Assembly (NCBI GenBank): GCA_025667525.1
Contig: CM046877.1
Location: 622,936,262-623,000,261 of the forward strand
Length of the DNA stretch: 64,000 nucleotides
From: Glebionis coronaria
Taxonomy: Eukaryota > Streptophyta > Magnoliopsida > Asterales > Asteraceae
Direction: 5' to 3'
A program made the position numbers and the translations under genes. The notes beneath the pieces were generated by a model. The model searched no databases. It had not been told where the DNA came from and saw only the letters and a list, made by a program, of their open reading frames with translations. The first letter of the stretch is position 1; every line of letters begins with the position of its first letter. Below, piece by piece: positions 23,326 to 36,700 of the stretch.

Positions 23326-23378
23326 GCAGTGACGTCACCTTAAGCTTTGAGGACAAATCTAAAATAACGGGTTTATGC
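23326..23378 (+). other. Gypsy A region before the 3' LTR (weak polypurine tract)
   Basis: 53 bases between the pol stop and the 3' LTR. A clear polypurine tract is missing. The best candidates are GAGGACAAA and AAATAACGGG, and GTTTATGC directly abuts the LTR. That is unusual for such a recent insertion. Confidence 0.5.
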
Positions 23379-26300
23379 TGTAAAACCTGTAAATTTCAGG
23401 TTTTGACTTGTGAACATTATGTACGTCACTTCATGATATCTAAATATTTTATACCACTTTTCTTTGCATGAATCATTTGAAACATCACATGCATTTCATA
23501 ATCATGCATCATCTTAGCAGGAAAGCAATTATATCACAATGTTATTGTGACTATGCACTTTTATTACAAAAGTGTGACTACATTTGTATGACTATATTTC
23601 AGTAATCATACAGGACAACAAATGACCTAATGTGAAGAACTTTGAGTCTTTTGAAACATATGGTCACTTGCATGCATCCCACTGATTTTTCCCAAGAACA
23701 ACGTCATGATCACAGTATATGATTGATTACCTATTTATATATATATTTTCACTATGATTGACTTCAGACTACCCTGACTATTACTTTTACATATAAACAT
23801 CTAATAAATCATACTATGAATATATCTTATACGTAAATGTAATAATATAACCACCTAGGGACCATGCTTTCACCAAAAGGCACTAAACGTAACTAAAACA
23901 CTTAAAACCCGAGCTTACTCCAAATACTATGACTTAAAATCACTTGACTCATACTTAAACATGGGTACTAAGCAAGACGAACCCGAACCTACACAAAATT
24001 ATATATACACGTATGTAAATACTTAACCACAACCCTTTTTCACCAAAACATCACATTTCTCACAAATCTTTCTAACTTAACATTAATTTTAACACTAAAA
24101 ACACAAACTAGTTTTTCTCCTCACTAACAATACCAAAACCGCCGGTTTTGGTTGCCTTCTTTTAAACCATGGGAAGTTTGTACTAACTAGCATTTAAAGA
24201 GTGTACTAAGTTATGATTAAGAAGCTAAATTACCTCTTACACTCTTCCTTGTCTTGAGCCGTATATACCTCCCACACCACACACCATTTTGTACAAACTT
24301 AAACCATTGTTACTTACACAAGTCACATCCCCCTTTCTTGGAACCCTATATTCCACGGCTACACACCCTAAAAACCCTACAACCTTGTACAAATATGGAG
24401 CATTTAAGGTTGTGTACTTCATTGTACAAATCAAAGATAAGCAAATCCTTACTCCTCTCTCTCTCTTGCCGTGTCTCAACCCCAAGCCACATCTCTATTC
24501 TCTTCACTCTTGGCTATATAAAACCTTGAGACACTCACTTCTCTCCCTCACCACAAACACACGGATCAAAACCTCACATAATACCTAGACTAAACAAAAT
24601 CTCAACTTACTACATTTACTACCAAATCAAGCATTGAAGACTAGAAGTAAAGACTCCTAGGATTCGTGTGACTATAAGCCGCCGCATCCTCACCTCCTTT
24701 TGTCTACATTTTGGTCAAACAAGTAAGCATGAACTTCTCCATTACTTTTCCTTAATCATTTTTGCGTTTCATGCATTCCCATGGTACACATAATGAGGTT
24801 AGGATACATGCACACGTTAAAAGTTCTTAGCCACGCTCTAAACAACATGTAAACTCGCGGCATAGATAAAATTTGGAAAGCCTTACATTGTGAATCCTTA
24901 AAAACACGAGTATGCGAACCTATAGGAGCGTTAGTATATTCCTTTGCCTTAAAAACTTATATAAGCCGCGACTTAACGAGAGCTTATAAGCTAGTTCTTT
25001 TCCCATGAGTTGCATTAAACTAAGACATGAACTTATGCAAGTCACACTAAGTTCAACTTATGTATAAATCATTTTTAAGCCGAGTGTTACCTTAGAAAAT
25101 AAGCTAACTTGAAAACCTTGTAATAATAAAAATAAGCCGAATCTATAAGGCCTTAGTATAAGCCCATAAGCCTTCAAAACAATAAGCTTAAAAGTCATAA
25201 AGATATAAGCCGAATTTATATAAGCTCATGTGTCATGGAAATATAAGCCGAATATACATAAGCCCTCACTAAGCTTTTATTTTGAAAACAAAGCATCTAA
25301 TAAGCCCATATAGCAAATTAGTATAGGCCCATTAGTGAGAAATTAACATTTACTAATTTACCACAAGTTTTTACCAAGCCCAACACTTTTTACCTTAACC
25401 GGATGTAAATGGGCCGCGTAGCCCATTATGGGAAACTAGTGGTTACTTTTTGTGCCGAATATGTAAATTGGTGAAAGATGGACCCGAAAGTGAAAATATT
25501 AAAATAGAAATTCCTTTTATTACTTTTTACTACTTGGTAAAAATTATTTAATCTATGTAAAACTTAAACAAATAAACCGTGACCCTTATTGGGCCACTTA
25601 AGCCCATTTAAGCTTAATCAAACAAACCGTGACCTTTAATGGGCCACTTTAGCCCATTTGATTTAAATGAGTAACTTTTTGGGCCAAATGTGACAAGTTC
25701 CAAAAGATATGGCCAACTTTGAAAACCAAGTGAAACCTTTGATCATTTTCGTGACTTTCATAAAATACAAGGGCCGGTTATGCTACTTTTGAAATTATAG
25801 GGTACCAAGAGTCAAACCGTGTGTAACAATAAACTACAAGGACCATTTGTGACATTTTTGAAACTTAAATCAAGCCCTAATCCCACTTATTTTCATGCCG
25901 TGGGATTGGAGGGGGGTATTTTGCCATTTCCCGAAAGTTTATCAAGCCCTAGGGGGCGTTTTCATAAAACGGGATAACCGACGAGGACTAACGATGTAAT
26001 AACCATAACGGATAAAAAAAATACATGATAAGGTTTCTAAACTATATATTAGTTACAAGTGTAATCCAAATTTAATTACTTAAAAGGGGTTATCATAAAA
26101 CGGGTAATATACAAAACGGATTATTTAAATTAAATTACAACTATACGATATTAACGAAACCATTTAACTACCTCCTTTGTGAAACCTTAAAAACATAATA
26201 AGGTATAAAGATTATTCTTCGTTTTAAATTAAATAAAACTTATGGATTTATCTAATTTACGATACCTCTTTCCTTAAACACAAATTAATAAACTCGTATA

Positions 26301-27262
26301 TTCATATATATTATTTTTCTTGAAAAAAATATATATAAACACATCCTTAATTTATTATGAAAGAATTAAGCCAACGTATCAATCTATAATCTGTGATCAT
26401 GCATTTTCATATGTACATTCATCATGCGTTATTATTTGTGCATTTACTGAGACACACATAAATTACTTAGGTAATTCTACTGCTTCGTGATCATACTGTG
26501 CCAGTACATTCAGTGACATCATCACTACACCATTACCACTGAGGTGAGTTCATGGCCCCATCTTTACTGTTTTATAACTGGGGGAGAAAACATACAAACG
26601 TTTATTTTTATGCAAGCATGCACAGACAACAACAATTTATTGCCTACTGTTTGCCCCATTCCCGTGGACTATAATAGTTAATAGTGTAGCGCGAAATGTA
26701 TGGATAGATCTATTCGGGTGTTGACAACACCCGGCCTGTCGTGATCAGCTGTCACGTGATGCTTAGGCCAAGCAGCAGGTTTATGTCATTGTCGGATTAA
26801 GGGAAACAAACTTCAGGATAGACCCAATGGGCGTACTGACAATCATGTCTAGCTTCTATTACAGGGCAGTAGGAACTACTGTAGTATTGGGCTGTGATGT
26901 CCTGCTACCTTCGTGATGCTTTGCATATTAATACTTTATTTAATTAAACCTGTGAATTCACCAACCTCGTGTTGACCCCCACATTTTTACTTTTATGTTT
27001 TCTCAGGAAAGTAAGCAGGTTCATGCATTGGATTCCAGCATTTTAGGAAAGCATCATGTTGACCATTGGGCTGGGATATTTACTTCTGTTTTACAATAAA
27101 TGTGGTTTTATTCTGAACAAGATACAATGTGTACAATTAATTCATGTAATATGTTTTTGAATGATTTTATGATCATCGCTCTATATGCTATGTGCTATCG
27201 ATCCACCCAAGTAACACCCCAACTATTATTCCGCTGCATTTGACCAATCTGGGGGTGTTACA
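23379..27262 (+). repeat. Gypsy A 3' LTR (3.9 kb)
   Basis: Nearly identical to 13295-17176. Differences noted include an extra CT in the CTCTCTCT run near 24465 and single substitutions near 23515, 24145, 24350, 24785 and 26750. It is followed by the ACTTC duplication, then by Copia I sequence that continues exactly from the left side. Confidence 0.95.
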
Positions 27263-27267
27263 ACTTC

Positions 27268-28880
27268 CTTTGGAAACGAACTCCTTGCATGCTTCCAAGA
27301 AGACATCCTTCACACACTTGATTGGGATGATCAATTTGATATATCCCTTTCACCATTCCCTTAGAAGATAATAACTTTAAGTCACCAAAGTTTAAGTGCT
27401 TGTACCTCATGTGCCTAAGCTACGAATGGTCCTTCAAACAAATCTTCAAGCACTTAACTTCATCATGTTGAATGTTTAAAATGAACATTCGATTTTTATT
27501 AATAGAAACTTTTGCTCTGATCTTTCCTTCAGGGTTTCTTATGGTAGCACTATGATCTTTAAAATGAATTTCGTAGTTTTTCTCCTATACTTGTCTCACG
27601 TTTAACATGTTACTTTTAAGGTTAGGCACATTGTGTACGTCTGAAATATATTGGTGACTTATATCTTTAGCTCGAATAAGTATTTTACCTTTTCCTTTCA
27701 CTGGTGCCATTGACTCGTCTCCAAATGTGACATTGCCTTTATTTGCTCCATCTTCATGAACAAGTCTTCTTCACCCGTAATATGGTTGTTGGCATTCACC
27801 CGTAATATGGTTGCTGGCATTCACCCGTAATATGGTTGCTGGCAGCGGAATCTATATCACATGGCTCTGTCCTCTCTTGTTGTTCACCATGTCCCGCCAT
27901 TAGAAAAGTAAGCTCATCTTCGTCTTCTACCTCTACAATAGTGGCCTTTTCTTCCACTTGTCTTGAACTAGTACACTCACTAGCATAATGACCAAATTTT
28001 TGACTACTGTAAGATTTTATTTGAGACTTACCTCCTTTTTTAGATTGGTATCCTCTTTCACGACCTCTCCTATTTGGAGACCAATGGTTATCATCTTCCT
28101 TGTCAACATCTTCAATTACTCTTCCTCGTCCTTGTCCTTGGAATCCTCCACAACCTCGAAAAGTGCCGCATCCTCGTCCTTGCTCTAGTCTATGTAAAAA
28201 AACTCTTTTCTATTTCTTTGAAAGAGAACTTTGAGTGCAGAGCTTTCTCCAAGGGTTCTTTCCCCCTTCTTTTCTCCAAATTCTCTTCATATGCTCGTAA
28301 AGATTCCATGAGTTTATCGAAAGTCATAGAGTCGATTTCTTTTGACTCTTCTATGGCCAAAACAATGTATTCGAAGCTTGGTGGCAAAGAGCGGAGAATC
28401 TTTTCTATCACCCTTGTGTCAGTCAAGATTTTACCATTTCTCTTAATATAATTTGAAATGGTCAAGACACGAGTGAAATAATCCAAAATGGTTTCGGATT
28501 CCTCCATTTGGAGTTTTTCGAACTCTCCTCTAAGAGTTTGAATACGTACCTTCTTCACTTTATCGATACCTTTGAAAGTATTTTGAAGGATCTATCACGC
28601 TTCCTTAGAAGAGGTTGCATTTGTAACTTCCTTAAACATCGCATCATCAAGACATTGATAGATGAGAGTAAGAGCACTTTGATCCTTCTTTCTTGCCTTC
28701 TGTTAATCTAGCATTTGGGCATATTCATCTTCAACTTTCTTAATACCTTACTCCACTATCTCCTACACATCATGTGAGCCGGGTAACGCCTTCATTTGAA
28801 TACAAAAACTACCATATTTATCGTTGGTAAGACGAGGAAATGGAAACAAGTTTATTGAACTTGACATCTTGATCTTTAGA
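27268..28880 (-). pseudogene. Copia I gag, protease region and integrase N-terminus remnant
   Basis: Minus-strand continuation of Copia I after Gypsy A. At 27270-27480 decayed sequence matches the integrase zinc region of Copia II (around HLNFGDLKLL and QVCE..LLGKHAR). At 27760-27860 a 25 bp unit is tandemly triplicated over the ASNHITGE protease-side motif. Around 28000 there is a decayed zinc-knuckle region. Frame 28190-28558 is copia gag ([36 protein letters not shown]). Stops and indels separate all pieces. The gag start lies near 28866, just right of the primer binding site on the minus strand. Confidence 0.85.
27766..27846 (-). repeat. 25 bp tandem triplication in Copia I protease region
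   Basis: Three copies of a 25 bp unit (TTCACCCGTAATATGGTTGC plus TGGCA), the first with one substitution. On the minus strand each copy encodes ASNHITGE, the motif downstream of the copia protease active site. The unit length of 25 shifts the frame between copies. Confidence 0.8.
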
Positions 28881-28893
28881 GGCTCTGATACCA
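28881..28893 (-). promoter_or_regulatory. Copia I primer binding site
   Basis: On the minus strand TGGTATCAGAGCC, three bases inside the 5' LTR, complementary to initiator tRNA-Met. Confidence 0.85.
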
Positions 28894-28896
28894 GTT

Positions 28897-29059
28897 TGTT
28901 GGGAACACACGGGGCGTTTTAAGGTTATATGAGACGATGAGATAATGTTTTAGTAATTGTAACTTTCATTACTCTACTTTGGTACTTTTTTATACTTGTT
29001 ACAAAATGCTTACAAGTCCTCCTATTTATACTAGACCATGGAATATCCTGGATACAAGA
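28897..29059 (-). repeat. Copia I 5' LTR, inner piece
   Basis: Begins TGTTGGGAACACACGGGG on the plus strand as in the other LTR and is interrupted after CAAGA (29055-29059) by Gypsy B. The LTR resumes at 43621. Confidence 0.88.
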
Positions 29060-30284
29060 TGTAATACCCCATTTTGATAATGGAATATCACGGGATAATT
29101 ATGGCGTGTCATCAAAGCATGCAAGGTAAGTGTCTTAAAAACATTAAATGACCATAAAAGAAAATACTAGAATCAAACATCGGTAGTCCAACATAAGCTC
29201 ACACACATGAAATATAAGTACTATAAGGAAAAGGACGAAACAATGTCCAAAAGAAATAGTGTAATGTATGGAAATGCATAAGGTAAAGAAGATTGGATAC
29301 ACATACTCTCAAGGTCGTAAGTGCGTCCCTTAGTACATGTCGTTTGAGTACATGGAAAGGAAACGTCTGAGCAAAACGCCCAGTGAACGGATATATAACA
29401 TAGTATGAATGATATAAGCATAATAAAAACTAATAGCAGTGGAAATGTATAAGTCGTGAGAACCTGGTAAATGATTATAAAACTGGTTTTATAGTTGAAA
29501 AGCTTATGATTAACTTATGAAAAATTGTATTTTAAATTTATCCAAGAGCCTATATAGAGCATGAGGTGTCAACGTGCATGAATCCTTAGAGAGGCGACCT
29601 CATCATGAAATTAGAGGGGTTGCCTCTAATTATACTGGTATGGGTAGGAGGGATCAACTCCTTATGAAGGATGCAAGGCACAAACCACATTCACCATGAA
29701 AAATCTTGAAAACATGTAACTAGGATGCACCCATACGCCCCACATGATAATATAAATAAATTGCCAAAACTGAAAAGGGACGCCATGAGCAATCACTCCG
29801 TCTTGGGGATGTCATAACACTGGTGCCTCCAATGTTATGGTTATGGTACCTCCATAACTAGATGAACTGGCATACATGTATATAGCTCAGGCATTTAAAA
29901 TAAACATATTCCTTCAAAACATATAAAATAACTCGGGAAAACAGTTGACTACAAACTAGGAATCCTAATAAAACATACGAAGGAATGTCCATACTGAAGG
30001 ACAGAATATCCGTACCTTATGTCCAGTAGTGAAGCTAAAAGGAAAGTTGAACGATCTACTCCGACTTCGCGGATACTATATAAATAAGGGACGTGTATGA
30101 GTTGTCTGATTACTGAGTGTGCTACTGGTTCTGTATGTTCTGAACTTATTTTATATGTTATTGTCATATTTTACTGTTTTATTTGTTATCTTGTAATTAT
30201 TCATGTTTTACATGTATTCTGATTATGTATTTCATGTATTCTTGTATTACTATACTTATAGTGTAATATTAAGTAACTTTCTAA

Positions 30285-30475
30285 AAATAGCAGGTTTTCA
30301 AAAATAGAAAGTTTCCAAAAATAGAAAGTTACAAAAATAGAAAGTTTTCAAAAATAGAAAGTTTCCAAAAATAAAAAGTTTCCAAAAATAGAAAGTTTCT
30401 AAAAATAAAAAGTTTTAAAAAAATAGTAAGTTTACTGAAATAGAAAGTTTCCATAAATAGAAATAAGCTGGATTA
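30285..30475. repeat. 17 bp tandem array in Gypsy B 3' LTR
   Basis: About ten degenerate units of GTTTCCAAAAATAGAAA. A shorter, more diverged array occupies the same place in the 5' LTR (about 42130-42310). Confidence 0.85.
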
Positions 30476-30879
30476 ATAAGTCTAAAAATATAAGCTAGTG
30501 CTTATTAATCATATGTTATATGTCATGATAATTTATTAGTAAAGTTTATTAAATTAAATACTTAGGCTAAGGTGATTATTAATTAATAATAAAAAAATAC
30601 ATGGTTATTAAGTAATAATATATCATGGTTAAATTAATAAACTTTACTTTATACAATTAAATTAAATTAAGCATGGTTTAATTTAATTAATTTAAATAAA
30701 ATACTTTGGTTAATGACATGTATAATTAATTTTAATAATATAACCTAAGTCATAAATTAATTAATTAATTAGTGCATGTAAAATAATTTAATTAACTAAT
30801 TAATAAAAACATTTGCTAAAAATATACCCGAGGCCTAAACCCGAGCAAACAAAACCGAACACCCAAAACACCACCACAC

Positions 30880-30935
30880 AGCCGACGGCTGGTGGTGGTG
30901 GCTGACGACAGTGGCCTTGGCCAGCCGTCGGTTGC
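30880..30935. other. GC-rich hairpin in Gypsy B LTR
   Basis: CCGACGGCTGG and its inverse CCAGCCGTCGG are separated by about 28 bases. The right LTR preserves the stem at about 42720-42768 with one changed base. A stable stem in otherwise AT-rich sequence could be structural in the transcript. Confidence 0.65.
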
Positions 30936-31721
30936 CGCTACTGAGGTCATGGTTCACACCAGCCTCAGCTGGCGTTCCCCCTGCCTGGCCTGCGTACCCA
31001 CTGCCGTACCAAGGTACCCATTGAGGGGCCTTGGCTTACTGCTGTTCGAACGAAACCCACACCGAGCCCCATTAGGGGTCTCGGCTGGTGGTCGAAAAGG
31101 GACACGAGAGCCATGGGCTCTCGGTTTGTGTGTCGAACCAAAACCAAAAAAACAAACAACCTTTTTCTTGTTTAATCATTAACCATAAACATGTAATTAA
31201 TTATGTTTTAAAATTCGTTTTCATGAAATCAAAATAATAATTAAAAGATTAAAGTTTAATTTATACCAAATGCTTGAATGGAATTAGCAATAGAACGCGA
31301 ACACGTACACGTAAAAAAAGGTCAAATCACACAAAAATCGTCCTTGTGGTGTGATGGTTGTCGCGGCTCAAAGAAAATAGAAGGGTAGGGTTTGTTTAGT
31401 TTTTTATTAAACCTATATAATGAATTCCCTCGGTTAATTGTTACTAATTGTTTTCAAATGGGTCAGACCCCTTTCCTTTCTCTTGTTGACACGGGTACAC
31501 AAAGCCCAAAAGGCAAAACCAAACATTTTTTGTGCCTAAAATATTATACGTATGTATTCGTGTTTAAATGTTCATGATTTAATTATTATGTGCATTAATA
31601 ATATACGTAATTCTTGTAATTTAATGTTCGTGACACGTGTCGTATGTTATTAATGGAAAGTTTTAAATTATTCGTGTTTTTATGTAGTATACTGTTCATG
31701 GTATTTTATGCGGGTTTTACA

Positions 31722-31745
31722 ACTCTTCCCCTCTAAAAAAAATAA
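31722..31745 (-). promoter_or_regulatory. Gypsy B polypurine tract
   Basis: Minus strand reads TTTTTTTTAGAGGGGAAGAG directly before the 3' LTR, the expected plus-strand priming site. Confidence 0.8.
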
Positions 31746-31759
31746 TTCGGCCTCGAATA

Positions 31760-33756
31760 ATAGATAACGTAAACTGAAAGAGAAAAATACCCGAATCAAA
31801 ACTGGAAATGAGGGTAAGAAGTCCGGATAGACTCCTCCGTCTCCCAAGTGGCTTCCCGCTCGGGATAATCCCTCCAAAGAATTTTGACGAATGGAATCGT
31901 CTTCTTCCTCATGACTCTCTCTTGACGATCAAGAACTCGTTCGGGTTCCTTGACATAAGAAAGATCTTCACGAATCTACTCGAGTGGATACTGAATAATA
32001 TGTAGGGGATGATAGTTGTACCCTCTGAGTAAGGACACATGGAAAACGTTGTGGATGTGAGATAGCTGCGGAGGTGACGCCAGAAGATACGATACCTCAG
32101 CGACACGTTCGAGAACATCAAACGGTCCGATGAAACGAGGACTTAGTTTTCCTTTGATTTCAAAATGCTTAACTCCTCGTGCTGGTAATACCTTAAGAAG
32201 ACATGATCACCTACGATGAAGTGCAAATCTCTACAGTGCTTGTCGGCATAGCTCTTTTGACATGCACGAGCTTCCTACAACTTCGCCTTGGCGACGGAAA
32301 CCTTCTCATTGCTCACCTCTATCATCTTCGGACCCTCAAGAATTCACTCACCAACCTGATCCCAGCAGATTACGGCATGACACTTCCTGCCATACAACAT
32401 CTCAAATGGTGCACACTTGATACTGGCGTGCCAACTGTTGTTGTATGCAAACTCTACTAAGCAAATATAGTCGTCCCAACTTCCTGTCCATTATAAAGCA
32501 CAAGCTCGCAGCATGTCCTCTAGTGTTTGAATAGTACGCTCCAACTGTCCGTCTGTCTGAGGATGAAAAGCCGTACTAAGCTTAAGTCTGGTTCCCCAAG
32601 CTTTCTTCAGACTCTTACAGTACCGAGATGTAAAATGAGGATCTGTGACAGAGATGATACTAGATGGAGTACCATGTAGTCTCATGATCTCCTTCTGATA
32701 GATGTCAGCCAATTTGCTAATTGAATCATCCTTGCAGATTGGTAGGAAATGTGCAGATTTGGTCAGTCGATCAACAATAACCCAAATGGCATCGTGTTTC
32801 CTCTTGGTCTGCGGAAGTCCGGTGACAAAGTCCAAGGAGATCTTGTCCCACTTCTACTATGGGATGTCTAATGGTTGTAGTAAACCACTAGATCGTTGAT
32901 GCTCAATCTTAACTTGCTGGCAGGTAAGACCTTTGGATACAAAGGTAGAAACATCCTGCTTAATACCACTCCACCAGAAATGTTTCTTGTTGTCATGGTA
33001 CATCTTAGTAGAACCAAGATGAATGGAGAATAGAGAGCTGTAAGCTTTAGTTAGCATAGCCTCCCTGAGTGTAAGGTCATCAGGAACACATAGTCTAGTG
33101 CCCTGTCATAAGATACCATTATCATCTACCCGAAACTCTCTCTGCTGGTCGATGTTCTGAATAATCGCCCAGATTTCACCATCGTCCTTTTGAGCTTCCT
33201 TGATCCTAGAGAGTAACTCTTGCTCAACTCTAAGATTAGCCCAATAACCGTGCTGTCCACGTACCATAAACTCGATGTCTAGTCGTTCTAAGTCACGTAT
33301 GACTTCCTCCTCTATATTAATGCAGTTAATCATGCTTGACTTCCTGCTGAAAACGTCTGCCACTACATTCGCCTTTTCAGGATGATACTGAAGATTGATG
33401 TCATAGTCCTTCAGCAGCTCTAACCATCTTCTTTGCCTCATATTTAGTTCACGTTGGGTGAAGATATATTTAAGGCTCTTGTGATCTATGAATATATCAC
33501 ATGATTCGACATACAAGTAATGCCTCCAAATCTTTAGTGCAAACACAACTGCTGCAAGTTCCAAGTCATGGGTAGGATAGTTCTCCTTATAAGGCTTAAG
33601 CTGTCGAGATGCGTAAGCAATCACTTTCCCATGTTGCATGAGAACACAGCCAAGACCCTTCCCTGAAGCATCACTATAGATCTGAAATCCACCTGTGCCA
33701 TATGGGAGAGTAAGAATAGGTGCAGATACCAACTTTTGCTTGATTTCTTCAAAGCT
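31760..33756 (-). pseudogene. Gypsy B RNase H, integrase and chromodomain-like tail
   Basis: Minus-strand pol 3' half. RNase H is in 33106-33732 ([34 protein letters not shown]). The integrase zinc region lies at 32857-33057 (HFWWSGIKQDVSTFVSKGLT, where the first Cys of the C-x2-C is Gly). The catalytic core is at 32491-32835 (MDFVTGLPQTKRKHD, QTDGQLERTIQT). The C-terminal tail lies near 31800-31980 (VKILWRDYPEREATWETEES). Stops between and inside these pieces disable the gene. It abuts the solo LTR at 33757, which split it from RT at 37678. Confidence 0.9.
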
Positions 33757-36700
33757 TGATTGTGGTAAAATACGTCTTTTAGGAAAAAGAGCGTATATGA
33801 GCGGTAAGTATTAAGTGATGATTTAGGAAAATCAAGCACTAATGACCCAAAGGTGAAAGTTCGTTTCCCAATGAGGTATATGTGTGTGAGTAATTCGTAA
33901 TTGGTTTGAGATTAATATTTGAAAGAAGGGGATGAGAAAAGAGAATGACGAAGACGTGAAATTAATTACTACTACGACTACACGTAAAACCGTAAAAAGT
34001 ACAAAAATAACAATTAATTCTAAAAATTACCAAAAATTCACCAAAAATCAAAATAAATAAACTAAGGTTCACCAATGATCAAAATTTTTTCAAACCTTTT
34101 AATTAATTAAATATCAATTTTTAAATGTTAATTAAAGCCCTAAAAAATCAAATTAATTATCAAAAATCCCAAATAAAGATTTTTCAATTGGTAAACCTCT
34201 AAAATGACCTAAAAAGATTAAAACTATTTTTATGAATTTTTAAGCTAATAAAAACTATTTGAAATGATTTAAAAACTATTAAAACTTAAAATAATTATAA
34301 AAATTAATCTAAAGGTGACAAAATTAATCTAAATGTTGCAAAATTCCTATTTTAATGTATTTAAGCTAAGAAAAATATAAAAAGTGCAAAAATGTGAAAT
34401 TTGAAAAATAATAATAAAATTATATTAAAATAATATTAAAAATCCAAAAATTATAAAAAAAATTCTAAAAACTTGAAAACTAGTTTATTTTAACCTAAAT
34501 AATCACAAAATGAAAGTGAAATGACCAGAATACCCCTATTGGGCCCCCAAATGGGCTAAAAGCAAAAACAGTCAAGCTTAATGGGCTTTTTAGCCCAAAA
34601 AGTCAAAATAAGCCCAAATGACTTGGAAAAGCACTATCTGACTCAAAATTTAATTCTAAACACAAAACTCTAAAGGCCCAAAAGCTGAAAATAAGCTTAT
34701 CACAACTTAATGAACAAACAGCTTATCCTTATTGGGTCATTAAGCCCATTAAACAATAAGCCAATGCCATAAGCTCTAATTTGACACACAACCTTCTTTT
34801 CAGATACTAAAGAGATCTGTAAAAAGAAATTTTGAAAAAGCACACTCAATAAGCCAGAAATAAGCCAAGTACAAATCCACTAAAAGACAAAATAGTCGGG
34901 TTTTAGTTCTAGGGCACCTCAGGACTTGATTCAACTTGCAAAATGTCACAAATGACTTCAATAAGCCAAAACAATCAACCAAAATCCAATAAGCAAAACC
35001 AATAAGCTGGAATAAGCCAATAAGCACTTATAAAAGAGTCAATTAAGTTGGTTTTCTAGTCAAACCCTAAAGTCAACCCACCAATTCCTCCAGTATGAAC
35101 AAATGGGTCAAATAATGAGCACCTATTACAAATCAAAGTTGTTGTTGGTTAAAATAAGCTAGAATATCTTATTGATAAGCTGAACACAAAAATACACTAG
35201 CAGTGGCTAGCAGTAGGGGAAAGGAGTTCCCACTGCTTTGACTATTTGACCTGGCTTTTTAGAGAGATTCTGTATGTTTTGTTGGAAGACAAGGGCACCC
35301 AAGTGATCAGTTAATCACAAGGAGTCACAATCAAGCACAAAATCACACTTCAGTATCACCAATTAGCACAGAAAAATCAAACAATGCTCAGATCTAGCAT
35401 AGACATGGAATTTAAGCTGTTATGAACACTTAACCAGTTTTAAGCTAGAATAAGCACTCCAAATTCAACCAGATGCATACACAAGCTATATAAACTGTGA
35501 TTAAGCACAAACAAACTTAAATCAATCACTGAAACAAGGTATGGAACAAGATCAAAGCATATTACACTTGATGATATGAACTTCAAGAACAATAGCACAC
35601 TTTGCTGATATAAATGACCAAAGATCCAATTTCAACACTCAAATCCTACTTCCCTGATGTAACTAACTAGGTTTAATCACTTGTTAACCCTAGTCTATGA
35701 TTAAAACTAGGTGTCCCTTAAACCACAGCCAATTTCAACAAGTATACAAGATTTTAGAGCCTATTTTAAGATCTAGGTATTTATATGCACAAAGCTTGTA
35801 GATAAATATCACTTAGCACTTATGAGATATGTTCCAACACAAACCAACACAAAGCACCAACTCAAAATAGCACAAATCTAAAACAGGCTGTTATACCAAA
35901 CAACCCTTAATCCATAACTTTTCAAAGCAACTTGTGATTTCAAACACAACCTACTGATTTTATGATTCAACAACACTTCCTAGGTGACAACTAACAGATT
36001 CAAACACTAAAATCACAACCTCAAACACAAAAAGCACAAAATCCAAAACAGGCATTAACATGAAATTTTTAGGGGAATCTTAAACAAGGGATTATACGTG
36101 TCCTCCAGAACATCCTAGGAGGACCAGCTATGCTCCTTGGACCTTGTTCAACAACTAGAACAAGACCAAGGTTCTTCAAAAAGGAAGATCAAAACCTGCT
36201 AATGTTCAAAGTAGAACAAGGTTTTGATTATGATATTTCTTCAACACAAATGAGCAAACAACTCAACCAAGAGCTTAAAACTCTTCTCAGGCTTGGTGTC
36301 AATAAGCTTGAAGGAGCTTAAGGCTTTTGGCTAAGGGTTAGTACAAGATAATAACCAAAACAGTAACAAGGATTTCAAGGTTTCTGAACCTTTGAAAACC
36401 TATCAAACATAGACGTGCCTTAACCACAAGATTAAGGAAGGTCTACAAGATCAACTGGAACACAGATTTCAGCTATTCAAACACCAACTTTTAATAAACA
36501 CAAAAGAGATTTCACAAATTTTAGGAAATTCAAATTTTATTTAAATAAAAAGGAATTACAAAGATTATAGCCAAAATCTGGAACAAATGGACTCTCACAG
36601 GTTGAGGTCTCCTTTTATAGGCAAATGCTAACATAACACTATTCATAAACCCTAGATGTGAATTCTCAATATTGCCCTTGAGTGCTTCTAGACGAATCCT

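Larger units (their letters stand above)
13295..27262 (+). mobile_element. Gypsy A: young, nearly complete Ty3/gypsy chromovirus
   Basis: A 13,968 bp element inserted into Copia I integrase. LTRs of 3882 and 3884 bp (TG...CA) are flanked by the 5 bp duplication ACTTC (13290-13294, 27263-27267). By eye I find about 15 differences between the LTRs (roughly 0.4 percent), implying a recent insertion. The order is LTR, PBS, extra ORF, gag, protease, reverse transcriptase, RNase H, integrase with chromodomain-like tail, LTR. Integrase after RNase H defines Ty3/gypsy. The long LTRs and C-terminal tail fit the Tekay/Del type of chromovirus. One T-run frameshift near 21166 separates the two halves of pol. 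Confidence 0.95.
29060..31721 (-). repeat. Gypsy B 3' LTR
   Basis: TGTAATACCCCATTTTGATA ... GGGTTTTACA. It contains a 17 bp tandem array at 30290-30470, AT-rich TTAATTAA stretches at 30540-30800, and a GC-rich block at 30880-31150 with a hairpin. Short frames in the GC-rich block on both strands (30892-31182, 30965-31159) look non-genic. Confidence 0.92.

Noticed and set aside
30892..31182. Frames in the GC-rich block of Gypsy B LTRs (also 42676-43055)
   Set aside because: Open on both strands only because the block is GC-rich. The 21 bp triplication yields the repeated GGTPAEA-type peptide; no gene evidence.
36130..36321. 63-residue frame in the solo LTR
   Set aside because: Short, no relatives recognised, and located within LTR sequence.
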